The position numbers and the translations under genes are program-made. The notes below the pieces were generated by a model that saw only the letters and a list, made by a program, of their open reading frames with translations, did not search any database and was not told the DNA's origin. From Motilibacter peucedani (GTDB lineage: Bacteria > Actinomycetota > Actinomycetes > Motilibacterales > Motilibacteraceae), in the NCBI RefSeq assembly GCF_003634695.1, contig NZ_RBWV01000010.1, forward strand, positions 372,001 to 436,000: DNA of 64,000 nucleotides, given 5' to 3'. Numbering within the stretch: position 1 is the first letter of the stretch; each line of letters begins with the position of its first letter. Positions 1-11,393 of the stretch are shown one piece after another.

Positions 1-996
1 CTGCCCGTGCAGCGCGAGCTCAAGGCGGCGGTCGTCCGCGAGCAGCTGGCCCGCCTCGCCGGTCTCGACCTGCCGGTCACGGTCGAAGCGGTGCCGGGCG
101 ACACCGACGGGCTCGGCTGGCGCACCCGCGTGCGGTTCGCCGTCGACGCAGAGGCGCGGCTCGCGCTGCGCAAGCACCGCTCCCACGAGCTGGTCGCCGT
201 CGACCGCTGCCGCATCGCCGCGCCGGGCGTCGACGAGGTGCACGCGACCGAGGCGCGCTGGCCCGGGGCCGGCGAGGTCGAGGTCGTCGCGTCCGCCGGC
301 GGCGACCGCACGGTGCTGGTGAGCCCGGCGCAGGGCGCCCACGTCAAGCTGCCCAAGGTGCCGGCGGCCAGCTCGGTGCTGCTCGAGGGCGCCGAGCGGC
401 CGGTGCGCGGCCGGGCCTGGGTCCGCGAGCAGGTCGCGGGCGCCGACTGGCGCGTGGCGGCGGCCGGCTTCTGGCAGGTGCACCCCGGCGCGGTCGACGC
501 GCTGGTGGCCGCGGTGCTCGAGGGCGCGCAGCCCGCGCCGGGGGAGACCGCCCTCGACCTCTACGCCGGCGCCGGCGTCTTCGCCGGCGTGCTCGCCGAG
601 CGGGTCGGGGTCACCGGCACGGTCGTGGCGGTGGAGGGCGACCGGCGGGCGGCGTCCGACGCCCGCCGAAACCTGCACGGGTACTCCCACGTACGCATCG
701 AGACCGGTCCCGTCGACCGCGTGCTCCGCGCGGGCGTCGGCGTCGAGCGCGCCGACGTCGTGGTGCTCGACCCGCCGCGCGACGGAGCGGGCCCGCAGGT
801 GGTCGTGGGCATCGCCGCCCTTGCGCCGCGAGTCGTCGCCTACGTCGCCTGCGACCCGGCGCCCCTGGCGCGCGACCTGCGCCACTTCGCGGCGGCCGGC
901 TACGCCGTGCGCACCCTGCGCGCCTTCGACCTGTTCCCGATGACCCAGCACGTCGAGTGCGTCGCGGTCCTCGACCGGGTCGAGCAGCCGGCCTGA
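1..996 (+). CDS. TrmA/RumA-family 23S rRNA or tRNA (uracil-C5)-methyltransferase, 5' partial
   Basis: SAM-dependent RNA uracil-5-methyltransferase family. The frame is open to the left edge, so the true start and any N-terminal TRAM domain lie outside the window. Visible are the SAM-binding loop DLYAGAGVFAG, the VVLDPPRDGAG motif, a YVACDP motif carrying the likely catalytic cysteine (usually YVSCNP), and the C-terminal FDLFPMTQHVECV typical of the family. By family knowledge the enzyme methylates uridine in rRNA or tRNA in the cytoplasm; which RNA cannot be told here. It ends about 150 bp before aconitase, whose operator lies between them, so the two are probably transcribed separately. Confidence 0.88.
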   Translation: MPVQRELKAAVVREQLARLAGLDLPVTVEAVPGDTDGLGWRTRVRFAVDAEARLALRKHRSHELVAVDRCRIAAPGVDEVHATEARWPGAGEVEVVASAGGDRTVLVSPAQGAHVKLPKVPAASSVLLEGAERPVRGRAWVREQVAGADWRVAAAGFWQVHPGAVDALVAAVLEGAQPAPGETALDLYAGAGVFAGVLAERVGVTGTVVAVEGDRRAASDARRNLHGYSHVRIETGPVDRVLRAGVGVERADVVVLDPPRDGAGPQVVVGIAALAPRVVAYVACDPAPLARDLRHFAAAGYAVRTLRAFDLFPMTQHVECVAVLDRVEQPA

Positions 997-1032
997 CGCG
1001 CGCCCCCGGGCGCGTCTCGTGGTGAGGTGAGA

Positions 1033-1050
1033 TATCTTGATGTCGAGATA
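1033..1050. promoter_or_regulatory. Palindromic operator overlapping the acnA promoter
   Basis: TATCTTGATGTCGAGATA is an imperfect 18-bp inverted repeat (7 of 9 pairs match). It abuts a possible -10 hexamer TACTTT at 1049-1054, so a bound repressor would block the promoter. From memory, MarR-family regulators of the TamR type control aconitase genes in Streptomyces through similar TTGA/TCGA palindromes. Assignment to TamR is inference; no such regulator gene is in the window. Confidence 0.5.
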
Positions 1051-1145
1051 CTTTCCCGCAGGCAAGGCGACCCTCACTGGATCGGGCGGGCCGGCCGCGG
1101 GGCAGGATTGCGGGCAGCAGTGCAGTGGCACGGGAGGAGACCCCA

Positions 1146-3935
<2,790 letters not shown>

Positions 3936-3957
3936 CGTCGGCCACACTGCGTCGGAA

Positions 3958-4368
3958 GTGAGCAGCGCCGTGGCTGAGCGGCCGGTGCGGGGCGGCGGCC
4001 GGGAAGGCCATGCCCCGCCCGGCTGGCCTGCAGAGGTACGCCCGCCGGGGGCTCCCGACTGGGAGCGCACGGCGGTCGGCTGGCTGCTCGACCTGTGCCC
4101 GCCGGACTACCGGGCCTACGAGGTCCTGCGCCGCCACCCCGCCGTTCTCGCGCGCTTCGCCGCCGTGCACGTCGAGGCGGCGGTGGAGGGCGCCCGGCGC
4201 GGGCTCGCCCACGCGCGCGAGGACCTGCGCGACGTGGTGCCGCCCGAGGCCCTCGAGGCGGCGGTGCAGGCCTACGAGCGCGAGGGTGCGCGGCTGCTCG
4301 CCACAGGGCGCGCGGTGCTGCTCGTGGAGCAGGCGCTGCGGGGTGGCCGGTTCGTGCCCAGACTGTGA
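3958..4368 (+). CDS. Small conserved actinobacterial protein of unknown function
   Basis: About 136 residues. After a Pro/Gly-rich, probably disordered N-terminus of 35 residues, it is predicted mostly helical: WERTAVGWLLDLCPPDYRAY followed by VLRRHPAVLARFAA and a long amphipathic stretch rich in Ala, Arg and Glu. It has no signal peptide or membrane segment and no domain I can name. It starts only 22 bp after acnA on the same strand, so it may be read from the aconitase transcript. The start is uncertain: GTG 3958 or GTG 3970, neither with a strong ribosome-binding site. Confidence 0.7.
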   Translation: MSSAVAERPVRGGGREGHAPPGWPAEVRPPGAPDWERTAVGWLLDLCPPDYRAYEVLRRHPAVLARFAAVHVEAAVEGARRGLAHAREDLRDVVPPEALEAAVQAYEREGARLLATGRAVLLVEQALRGGRFVPRL

Positions 4369-4611
4369 TCGTTTCGTGACGTGTCGCGCCCCGGGAGCGC
4401 CGCGTTCTTTCGCAGGATGGCAGCGCGGGTCACACGTTGGTCACATTCTTGCTCAGGCGGTGAACAAACCCGGGTGCGGCGTACTAGCCTCCCGGGTGTC
4501 CGCTTCGCTCGAGCCCAGCGCGCCCACTCGGCGCCGGAGCTCTTGCGCAGCTGCGTGACACGGCACGTCCCACTTGCGGTACGCGTCAAGAACCATGTCG
4601 TCAGGCGTGAA

Positions 4612-4631
4612 GCCCGCCGTCCCCGGCGGGC
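4612..4631 (+). promoter_or_regulatory. Hairpin just upstream of the xylF ribosome-binding site
   Basis: GCCCGCCG-TCCC-CGGCGGGC is a perfect 8-bp stem with a 4-nt loop. It ends 4 nt before the AGGGAG ribosome-binding site of the binding-protein gene. It could stabilise the 5' end of the mRNA or tune initiation. It is not positioned as a terminator unless it acts as an attenuator. The rest of 4369-4647 holds no gene that I can support. Confidence 0.35.
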
Positions 4632-4647
4632 AGACAGGGAGTCATAC

Positions 4648-5814
4648 ATGAAGAAGTCCGTCGAGCGCGTCGCCATCCTCGGCGTCGCGGGCGCGTTCGC
4701 GCTGGCCGCCTGCGGCGGCAGCAGCAGCCCCTCCGACAACAGCGGCGCCGCTCCGGCGACCTCCTCCGGCTCCGGCAGCTCGGCTCCGGCGCCCGCGGCC
4801 TCGGGCTCCACGAGCTCCGGCGGCGGCGGCGGTGCGGGCACCAAGGTCGGCGTGCTGCTCCCCGACACCCAGTCCTCGGCCCGGTGGGAGTCCTTCGACC
4901 GCCCGCTGCTGACCAAGGCGATGCAGGACGCCGGCCTCGTGGCCGACGTGCAGAACGCGCAGGGCGACACCACCAAGCAGGAGACCATCGCCCAGGCGAT
5001 GATCACCTCGGGCGACAAGGTCATCATCCTCGCCGCCATCAACTTCACCGTGGGCGCGCAGATCGAGGCCCAGGCCAAGCAGGCCGGCGTGCAGGTCATC
5101 GACTACGACCGCCTGAACCTGGGCGGCTCGGCCGACTACTACGTGTCGTTCGACAACGTGAAGGTCGGCGAGGAGCAGGGCACCGCGCTGGTCGACTGCG
5201 TGGGCGACAAGGCCGACGCGCGCATCATCGAGGTCAACGGCGACCCCGGCGACTACAACGCGACGCTGTTCAAGCAGGGCTACGACAGCGTGCTCGACAA
5301 GAAGTACGCCGCTGGCTGGAAGAAGGTCGGCGACCAGTCGATCCCGAAGTGGGACAACGCGGTCGGCGGCACCACCTTCGAGCAGCTGCTCACCAAGGCC
5401 GGCAACAAGGTCGACGGCGTCGTCGCCGCCAACGACGGCCTCGGCAACGCGGTCATCACCGTCCTGAAGAAGGCCGGCATCAAGGCTCCGGTCACGGGCC
5501 AGGACGGCACCGTCCAGGGCATCCAGAACATCCTCGCCGGTGACCAGTGCGTGTCGGTCTACAAGCCGGTCCAGGCCGAGGCCGCTGCGGCTGCCAAGCT
5601 CGCCATCGCCCTGGCCAAGGGCGAGGACCCGGGCGTGACCCAGACCCTCAACGACCCCCAGGGCAAGCGCGACGTCAAGTCGGTCCTGCTCGAGTCGTTC
5701 CCGGTCACGCTGAAGAGCAACCTCACCAAGCCCTTCGACGACGGCGCCCTCAAGGCCGCCGACGTCTGCAAGGGCTCGTACGCGGCGCTCTGCACCAAGT
5801 ACGGCATCAAGTAG
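4648..5814 (+). CDS. xylF: Xylose/ribose-type sugar ABC transporter, substrate-binding lipoprotein
   Basis: Periplasmic-binding-protein-like lipoprotein (388 aa) that captures a monosaccharide outside the membrane. The start ATG 4648 follows AGGGAG at 4636-4641. A lipoprotein signal MKKSVERVAILGVAGAFALA ends in the lipobox LAAC, followed by a Ser/Ala/Gly-rich linker to about residue 65. The mature part is a type I fold with KVGVLLPDTQSSARWESFDR at its start and VVAANDGLGNAV and VTGQDGT in the second lobe, closest to XylF/ChvE. A permease and an ATPase follow. D-xylose is the likely but unproven ligand. Confidence 0.88.
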   Translation: MKKSVERVAILGVAGAFALAACGGSSSPSDNSGAAPATSSGSGSSAPAPAASGSTSSGGGGGAGTKVGVLLPDTQSSARWESFDRPLLTKAMQDAGLVADVQNAQGDTTKQETIAQAMITSGDKVIILAAINFTVGAQIEAQAKQAGVQVIDYDRLNLGGSADYYVSFDNVKVGEEQGTALVDCVGDKADARIIEVNGDPGDYNATLFKQGYDSVLDKKYAAGWKKVGDQSIPKWDNAVGGTTFEQLLTKAGNKVDGVVAANDGLGNAVITVLKKAGIKAPVTGQDGTVQGIQNILAGDQCVSVYKPVQAEAAAAAKLAIALAKGEDPGVTQTLNDPQGKRDVKSVLLESFPVTLKSNLTKPFDDGALKAADVCKGSYAALCTKYGIK

Positions 5815-5829
5815 CACTCCCGTCACCGT

Positions 5830-5867
5830 CCGCCGCTCCTCCAGCCCTCGGGCAGGAGGGGCGGCGG
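5830..5867 (+). terminator. Intra-operon hairpin between xylF and xylG
   Basis: CCGCCGCTCCTCC at 5830-5842 pairs with GGAGGGGCGGCGG at 5855-5867 (13 bp with one G-U pair, 12-nt loop), 15 nt after the xylF stop. No T-tract follows. It would protect or partly terminate the xylF mRNA, giving more binding protein than ATPase and permease, a common arrangement in such operons. Confidence 0.6.
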
Positions 5868-5920
5868 AGGTGCGTCACGGGTGGGTCGCGTGTCCACCGC
5901 TCGACCGGGCCATCTGGTCC

Positions 5921-5926
5921 TATCCT
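5921..5926 (+). promoter_or_regulatory. Possible -10 element of an internal promoter for xylGH
   Basis: TATCCT lies 97 bp before the xylG start and downstream of the xylF hairpin, in the 200-bp xylF-xylG gap. It fits the actinobacterial TANNNT -10 pattern. No convincing -35 was seen. Confidence 0.3.
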
Positions 5927-5961
5927 CGGCTTGCGCCGCGTCTCCACGCGGCTCTGCCGCT

Positions 5962-6001
5962 GCATCAACCGCGGCAACGCCGCATCAACCGCGGCAACGC
6001 C
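5962..6001 (+). repeat. Perfect 20-bp tandem duplication in the xylG leader
   Basis: GCATCAACCGCGGCAACGCC occurs twice head to tail (5962-5981 and 5982-6001), ending 5 nt before the GGGAGG ribosome-binding site of xylG at 6007-6012. A perfect duplication in a leader could alter mRNA structure or bind a regulator, or be a recent replication slip. Confidence 0.85.
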
Positions 6002-6017
6002 GCACTGGGAGGTCTTC

Positions 6018-6800
6018 GTGGCTGAGCAGCCGATCCTCGAGCTCCGAGGGATCAACAAGAGTTTCGGACCGGTCCACGTGCTCCATGACGTGGACTTCGC
6101 GGTCTACCCGGGCCAGGTGACCGCGCTGGTCGGTGACAACGGCGCGGGCAAGTCCACGCTGGTCAAGTGCCTGGCCGGCATCTACCACATCGACACGGGC
6201 CAGGTCTTCTTCGAGGGCAACGAGGTCCACATCACCGGGCCGCGCGACACCGCCGCCCTCGGCGTGGAGATCGTCTACCAGGACCTCGCCCTGGCCGACA
6301 ACCTCGACATCGTGCAGAACATGTTCCTCGGCCGCGAGATGAAGAAGGGCGCCGTCCTCGACGAGGCGAGCATGGAGCGCAAGGCGCGCGACACCCTCGC
6401 CAGCCTCTCGGTCCGCACGGTGAAGTCCGTGCGCCAGCTGGTCTCCAGCCTGTCCGGCGGCCAGCGCCAGACGGTCGCGATCGCGAAGTCCGTGCTGTGG
6501 AACAGCAAGGTCGTGCTCCTCGACGAGCCGACCGCCGCCCTCGGCGTCGCCCAGACCCGCCAGGTCCTCGACCTCGTGCGCCGCCTGGCCGACCAGGGCC
6601 TCGGCGTGGTCCTGATCTCGCACAACATGAACGACGTGCTCGAGGTCTCCGACAACGTCTCGGCCCTCTACCTGGGCCGGCTCGCGGCGACCGTGAAGGC
6701 CAAGGACGTCAACCGCAGCCAGATCGTCGAGCTCATCACCTCCGGGCGTTCCGGTTCCATCGGGCTGTCGGCCGCCGAGGCCACCAGCACGACGATCTGA
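6018..6800 (+). CDS. Sugar ABC transporter ATP-binding protein, single-domain XylG-like
   Basis: Cytoplasmic ATPase that powers the xylose-type importer. The 260-residue product contains one complete ABC domain: Walker A GDNGAGKST near residue 40, signature LSGGQRQ, Walker B VVLLDEPTAAL and switch His in LISHN. The start GTG 6018 follows GGGAGG at 6007-6012. The classical E. coli XylG is about 510 residues with two ATPase domains, so this is a half-length form that presumably dimerises. The permease gene begins 11 bp later. The 20-bp tandem repeat lies directly upstream. Confidence 0.9.
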   Translation: MAEQPILELRGINKSFGPVHVLHDVDFAVYPGQVTALVGDNGAGKSTLVKCLAGIYHIDTGQVFFEGNEVHITGPRDTAALGVEIVYQDLALADNLDIVQNMFLGREMKKGAVLDEASMERKARDTLASLSVRTVKSVRQLVSSLSGGQRQTVAIAKSVLWNSKVVLLDEPTAALGVAQTRQVLDLVRRLADQGLGVVLISHNMNDVLEVSDNVSALYLGRLAATVKAKDVNRSQIVELITSGRSGSIGLSAAEATSTTI

Positions 6801-6811
6801 GGAAGAGAGAC

Positions 6812-8296
6812 ATGTCCACCAACATCCCCGGGTCGCAGACCCCGGCACCGAACACCTCTCCCACCGCGGCCGGCGCCGGCGCCCCCGCGGGCACCGCGGT
6901 CAACGAGGGCGTCGCCCAGAGCGACTTCGCCCGCGACAGCGGCGTCGGCTCGCTGACCGAGTTCGTCGGCGACTACTTCCGCCGCGTACGCGGTGGCGAG
7001 GTCGGCGCGCTGCCGGCCCTCGCCGGCCTCATCGTCCTGGTCCTCGTCTTCGCCCTGAAGTCCGACGTCTTCCTCTCCAAGGGCAACCTGGCGAACCTCA
7101 CCACGCAGGCCGCCGGCACGGCCCTGATCGGCATGGGCCTGGTCTTCGTCCTGCTGCTCGGCGAGATCGACCTGTCGGCGGGCACCGCCTCCGGCGTGTG
7201 CGCCGTGACGATGGCCATCGTCGTCAACAACGGCGGCAGCCTGCAGCACACGGTCCACACCGGCACCTACATCGCGGTCGTGGCGCTGCTCATCGCGGCG
7301 ATCGTCCTGGCGGCGCTGAGCAAGCTGTGGCCGGCTGCGGTGATCATCGGGCTGGGCCTGATCGCGATCGTGGCCAAGCTCGGCGACAACGCGGTCATCT
7401 CGGTCTACATCGCCATCGCGATGGGCGTCGCGATCGGCGTGCTCACCGGCTTCCTCGTCGCCCGCGTCGGCATCCCGTCCTTCGTCGTGACCCTGGCGCT
7501 GTTCCTCGCGTGGCAGGGCGTGCTGCTGCAGTTCATCGGCAACGGCGCGACCGTCGACACGCGCAACATCGACTTCATCAACGGGTTCGCCAACAAGAAC
7601 GTCAGCCCGACGCTGGGCTGGCTGCTGTTCGTGGTCGTGCTGGGCATCTACACCGCCTACACGATCTTCCGGTCGGTGCGGCGCTCGGCCGCCGGCCTCG
7701 CCGCCGAGCCGCTGACCGCGGTCGTCGCGCGCGCGGCCGCCCTGATCGTGCTCGGCGCCATCATCGTCGGGTTCCTCAACCAGGAGCGCTCGCCGAACCC
7801 GAAGGTCACCTCGATCCAGGGCATGCCCTACGTCGTCCCGCTGATCCTGTTCATCATGATCTTCTGGACCTTCGTGCTCACCCGCACGTCGTTCGGCCGG
7901 CACATCTACGCGACCGGCGGCAACGCCGAGGCCGCGCGCCGCGCCGGCATCGACGTGCAGCGCATGAAGACCGCCGTGTTCGCGATCTCGTCGGGCATGG
8001 CGGGTCTCGGTGGCGTGCTGCTCGCGTCCAAGACCGGTGGTGTCCCGTCCGACGCCGGTGGCGGCAACACGCTGCTCTACGCCGTCGGTGCCGCGGTCAT
8101 CGGTGGCACGTCGCTGTTCGGCGGCCGCGGCCGCGTCCGTGACGCGGTCCTCGGCGCCGTCGTGATCAACCTGATCCCGAACGGACTGGGCCTGCTGAAC
8201 CTCTCGGCGTCCTACAACTTCATGATCACCGGCCTGGTCCTGCTGATGGCCGCCTCCGTCGACGCGATCTCGCGCCGCCGGACCGCCGTCAGCTAG
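6812..8296 (+). CDS. xylH: Xylose-type sugar ABC transporter permease
   Basis: Integral membrane permease of the ribose/xylose (CUT2) class, 494 residues. An N-terminal cytoplasmic extension of about 60 residues, rich in Pro, Ala and Thr, precedes roughly ten or more membrane segments (for example [13 protein letters not shown] and [18 protein letters not shown]). [14 protein letters not shown] is the family signature. [23 protein letters not shown] and the late [12 protein letters not shown] loop match XylH. ATG 6812 has the purine-rich GGAAGAGAGA ahead of it. The length is somewhat above the usual 390 residues because of the N-terminal tail and an extended middle loop. Confidence 0.9.
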   Translation: MSTNIPGSQTPAPNTSPTAAGAGAPAGTAVNEGVAQSDFARDSGVGSLTEFVGDYFRRVRGGEVGALPALAGLIVLVLVFALKSDVFLSKGNLANLTTQAAGTALIGMGLVFVLLLGEIDLSAGTASGVCAVTMAIVVNNGGSLQHTVHTGTYIAVVALLIAAIVLAALSKLWPAAVIIGLGLIAIVAKLGDNAVISVYIAIAMGVAIGVLTGFLVARVGIPSFVVTLALFLAWQGVLLQFIGNGATVDTRNIDFINGFANKNVSPTLGWLLFVVVLGIYTAYTIFRSVRRSAAGLAAEPLTAVVARAAALIVLGAIIVGFLNQERSPNPKVTSIQGMPYVVPLILFIMIFWTFVLTRTSFGRHIYATGGNAEAARRAGIDVQRMKTAVFAISSGMAGLGGVLLASKTGGVPSDAGGGNTLLYAVGAAVIGGTSLFGGRGRVRDAVLGAVVINLIPNGLGLLNLSASYNFMITGLVLLMAASVDAISRRRTAVS

Positions 8297-8319
8297 CGCT
8301 CCCGGCTCCGCCGTCCACT

Positions 8320-8351
8320 GCGGCCGGCACCCTCTCGGGGGTGCCGGCCGC
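8320..8351 (+). terminator. Strong GC hairpin after the xylFGH operon
   Basis: GCGGCCGGCACCC at 8320-8332 pairs perfectly with GGGTGCCGGCCGC at 8339-8351 around a 6-nt loop, 24 nt after the xylH stop. There is no T-tract. In high-GC actinobacteria such U-poor hairpins are plausible terminators. Confidence 0.7.
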
Positions 8352-8469
8352 GGTGCGTCCGGGGGAGCGCGGCGGTGCGTGGCGTGCCAACGGCGGGCAG
8401 GCTGCGTACGATCGGTGGGCTGGACAGCGGTGCGCAGGAGTGCACCGACGGACGAGGGAGGCGCACCGC

Positions 8470-10368
8470 GTGGGGTTGCTCGAGACGATCGGCGGCCCTG
8501 CCGACCTGCGCAGGCTCGACCGCTCGCAGCTCGACGCGCTGGCCGCCGAGATCCGCACCTTCCTGGTGCGCTCGGTCGCCAGGACCGGCGGGCACCTCGG
8601 GCCGAACCTCGGCGTGGTCGAGCTGACGCTCGCGCTGCACCGGGTGTTCGACTCGCCGAGCGACGTGCTGCTCTTCGACACGGGCCACCAGTCCTACGTC
8701 CACAAGCTGGTGACCGGCCGGCGCGAGGGCTTCGAGACGCTGCGGCAGAAGGGCGGGCTCTCGGGCTACCCGAGCCGGGCCGAGTCGCCGCACGACGTCA
8801 TCGAGAACAGCCACGCCTCGACCTCGCTGTCCTACGCCGACGGCATGGCGAAGGCGTTCCAGCTGCAGGGCCGCAGCGACCGCCGCGTCGTCGCGGTCAT
8901 CGGTGACGGTGCCCTGACCGGCGGGATGGCGTGGGAGGCGATCAACAACATCGCCGCCGGCGACCGCCCGGTCGTCATCGTGGTCAACGACAACGAGCGC
9001 TCCTACGCCCCGACGATCGGCGGGCTCGCGCGCCACCTCGCGACGCTGCGCACGACCCGCGGCTACGAGCGCTTCCTCGACTGGGGCAAGGCCACGCTGG
9101 CACGCACCCCGGTCGTCGGCCAGCCCATCTTCGAGACCCTGCACGGGATGAAGAAGGGCATCAAGGACATCGTCGCCCCGCAGGGCATGTTCGAGGACCT
9201 CGGCCTGAAGTACGTCGGGCCGGTCGACGGCCACGACATCGACGCGCTCGAGCACGCGCTGCGCCAGGCCAAGGCCTTCGGCGGGCCGGTCATCGTGCAC
9301 GCCATCACGCGCAAGGGCAACGGCTACCAGCCGGCCGAGAGCTTCGAGGCCGACCTCTTCCACGCGGTCGGCGTCATCGACCCCGAGACCGGTGAGCCGC
9401 TCGCCTCCAGCGGCACGTCGTGGACCAGCGTGTTCGCCGACGAGATGGTCACGATCGGCGCTTCGCGCCCCGACGTCGTCGGCATCACCGCCGCCATGTG
9501 CATCCCGGTCGGGCTCGACTCCTTCGCCCGCGCCTACCCTGGCCGCGTCTTCGACGTCGGCATCGCCGAGCAGCACGCGACCACCAGCGCCGCTGGCATG
9601 GCCACGGCCGGCATGCACCCTGTCGTCGCCGTCTACGCGACGTTCCTCAACCGGGCCTTCGACCAGGTGCTGCTCGACGTCGCGCTCCACAAGTGCGGCG
9701 TCACGTTCGTGCTCGACCGCGCCGGCGTCACCGGCGACGACGGGGCCAGCCACAACGGCATGTGGGACCTCTCGATCCTGCAGGTCGTGCCGGGCCTGCG
9801 GCTGGCCGCGCCGCGCGACGCCGAGACGCTGCGCCAGGAGCTGCGCGAGGCGGTCGCCGTCGACGACGCGCCCACCGTCGTGCGCTTCCCGAAGGGCAAG
9901 GTGCCGGCCGCGATCCCTGCGGTGGGCACCGTGGGCGGGTGCGACGTGCTGCGCCGCGAGGGCGACGAGGACGTGCTCATCGTCTCGGTCGGCGCCATGG
10001 CCGGGCTCTGCCTCGAGGTCGCCGACCGCTTGACCGCCCAGGGCGTCGGCGTGACCGTGGTCGACCCGCGCTGGGTCAAGCCGGTGGACCCGGCCCTCGT
10101 GCCGCTCGCCGCCCGCCACGACCTCGTCGTGACGGTCGAGGACGGCGTACGCCGCGGTGGCGTCGGCGGGGCGGTCGCCCAGGCGCTGCGCGACGCCGGC
10201 GTGCTCACCCCGCTGCGCGACTTCGGCATCCCGGAGCAGTTCCTCGACCACGGCAAGGTCGCAGAGGTCAACGCCGAGATCGGCCTGACCGCCCAGGAGG
10301 TCAGCCGCCAGGTCGTCGAGGCGGTCGCCAAGCTGTCGGCGAGCTACGGCTCCGCGACCTTCTCCTAG
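8470..10368 (+). CDS. dxs: 1-deoxy-D-xylulose-5-phosphate synthase
   Basis: First enzyme of the MEP isoprenoid pathway: condenses pyruvate and glyceraldehyde 3-phosphate using thiamine diphosphate, in the cytoplasm. The 632-residue length is normal. Motifs in order are [13 protein letters not shown], the ThDP/Mg motif [26 protein letters not shown], then in the pyrimidine domain [10 protein letters not shown] with the catalytic Glu, and [23 protein letters not shown] 8470 has GGGAGG at 8456-8461. A TACGAT at 8407-8412 could be its -10. The gene is followed after 8 bp by a convergent gene. Confidence 0.96.
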   Translation: MGLLETIGGPADLRRLDRSQLDALAAEIRTFLVRSVARTGGHLGPNLGVVELTLALHRVFDSPSDVLLFDTGHQSYVHKLVTGRREGFETLRQKGGLSGYPSRAESPHDVIENSHASTSLSYADGMAKAFQLQGRSDRRVVAVIGDGALTGGMAWEAINNIAAGDRPVVIVVNDNERSYAPTIGGLARHLATLRTTRGYERFLDWGKATLARTPVVGQPIFETLHGMKKGIKDIVAPQGMFEDLGLKYVGPVDGHDIDALEHALRQAKAFGGPVIVHAITRKGNGYQPAESFEADLFHAVGVIDPETGEPLASSGTSWTSVFADEMVTIGASRPDVVGITAAMCIPVGLDSFARAYPGRVFDVGIAEQHATTSAAGMATAGMHPVVAVYATFLNRAFDQVLLDVALHKCGVTFVLDRAGVTGDDGASHNGMWDLSILQVVPGLRLAAPRDAETLRQELREAVAVDDAPTVVRFPKGKVPAAIPAVGTVGGCDVLRREGDEDVLIVSVGAMAGLCLEVADRLTAQGVGVTVVDPRWVKPVDPALVPLAARHDLVVTVEDGVRRGGVGGAVAQALRDAGVLTPLRDFGIPEQFLDHGKVAEVNAEIGLTAQEVSRQVVEAVAKLSASYGSATFS

Positions 10369-10376
10369 CGGGCCGC

Positions 10377-11243
10377 TCAGCGCTGGGTCGGCAGGCCCGG
10401 GTGCGTCACCGGGTCGCGCAGGTCGATCTCAGCTGGGCGGCCACCACTGCGTACCTCGCTCACCTCCTCGGCGGTCACGAGCAGCGGGCGCTCGAACGCC
10501 CGGTCGTCGGGGTCGCTCAGCTCGTAGGCGACCGAGGCGAGAGCCGGGTCGAGCCGACGGGGGTCGAGCCAGCCGCGCCGCCGTGAGGCGACGACCGCGC
10601 CGCGCATGCCCAACGGGTCCTCGGCGGCCAGCGCACGCCGGAAGCTCGCGCTGGCGAGCAGCGTGGGGACGTCGCTGTCGCCGACCGGCGCGAGCTGCTG
10701 GGGGAGCCGGGCGAGCCGGGCCCCGGCCAGCGTCCCCATCGCCTCGAGGTGCTCCTCGAGCACGGCGAGCTCCTGCTCTGCGCCCGGCACTCCGACCCGC
10801 CCGGCCGCGCACACCAGTCCGGCCGCGGCGAGGGTCACCGACGGCACGGCGACGACAGGCAGTGCATCGCTGCGCTCGAGCGCCAGGCCGAGCCCGACCG
10901 CGAGGGCGCCGCCCGCGACGCGGTGCAGCGGCCAGCCGCCGTCGGGCACGCGCGCCGAGGGGAGCGCGAGGAGCCGCAGCCGGGTGCGGGCGAGCTCCGG
11001 CTCGGCGACGACCTCGTCGAGGGCCCCGCGCAGCCGCAGGTGCCGGGCGACGCCGGCGCGCGCCGCATCGACCTGGTCGGGCTGCGGGCCGGCGGCCCAC
11101 GCCAGCTCGTCCCAGCCGACGAGCAGCGGGCGGGCACCGGGCAGCAGCACGCCGTCGTCGCGCGGCTCGAGGTCGACGTCGTCGAGCACCGCGACCGCCA
11201 GCACGGCGCGCCGCACGGCACGCCAGGAGTCTGCTACGGGCAC
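10377..11243 (-). CDS. Conserved actinobacterial protein of unknown function
   Basis: A 288-residue soluble protein beginning at a GTG (VPVADSWRAVRRAVL). It is rich in Ala, Leu and Arg with a helix-heavy middle (WDELAWAAGPQPDQVDAARA) and a mixed C-terminal part. I see no signal peptide, membrane segment or catalytic motif. It converges on dxs and is transcribed away from the acetyltransferase gene, sharing a 150-bp divergent promoter region with it. It could be a regulator or scaffold, but nothing in the sequence shows this. Start choice is by codon statistics only. Confidence 0.6.
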   Translation of the reverse strand: MPVADSWRAVRRAVLAVAVLDDVDLEPRDDGVLLPGARPLLVGWDELAWAAGPQPDQVDAARAGVARHLRLRGALDEVVAEPELARTRLRLLALPSARVPDGGWPLHRVAGGALAVGLGLALERSDALPVVAVPSVTLAAAGLVCAAGRVGVPGAEQELAVLEEHLEAMGTLAGARLARLPQQLAPVGDSDVPTLLASASFRRALAAEDPLGMRGAVVASRRRGWLDPRRLDPALASVAYELSDPDDRAFERPLLVTAEEVSEVRSGGRPAEIDLRDPVTHPGLPTQR

Positions 11244-11393
11244 CCGGGCACCGTACGCCGTGGACGCCCCCGCGCCACGCGCTGGGAGAGCGCCCCGCCC
11301 GAACGAGCGAGGCCCTACCAGCCGATCGAGCGACACGCCCGTCCTGTGGTGGCCCCTCCCGCCGGGGCGGACGACGCACCAGAATGGCCGACC

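Noticed and set aside
5962-6001. Two tandem 20-bp units considered as a CRISPR remnant.
   Set aside because: There is no spacer between the copies, only two units, and no cas gene nearby.
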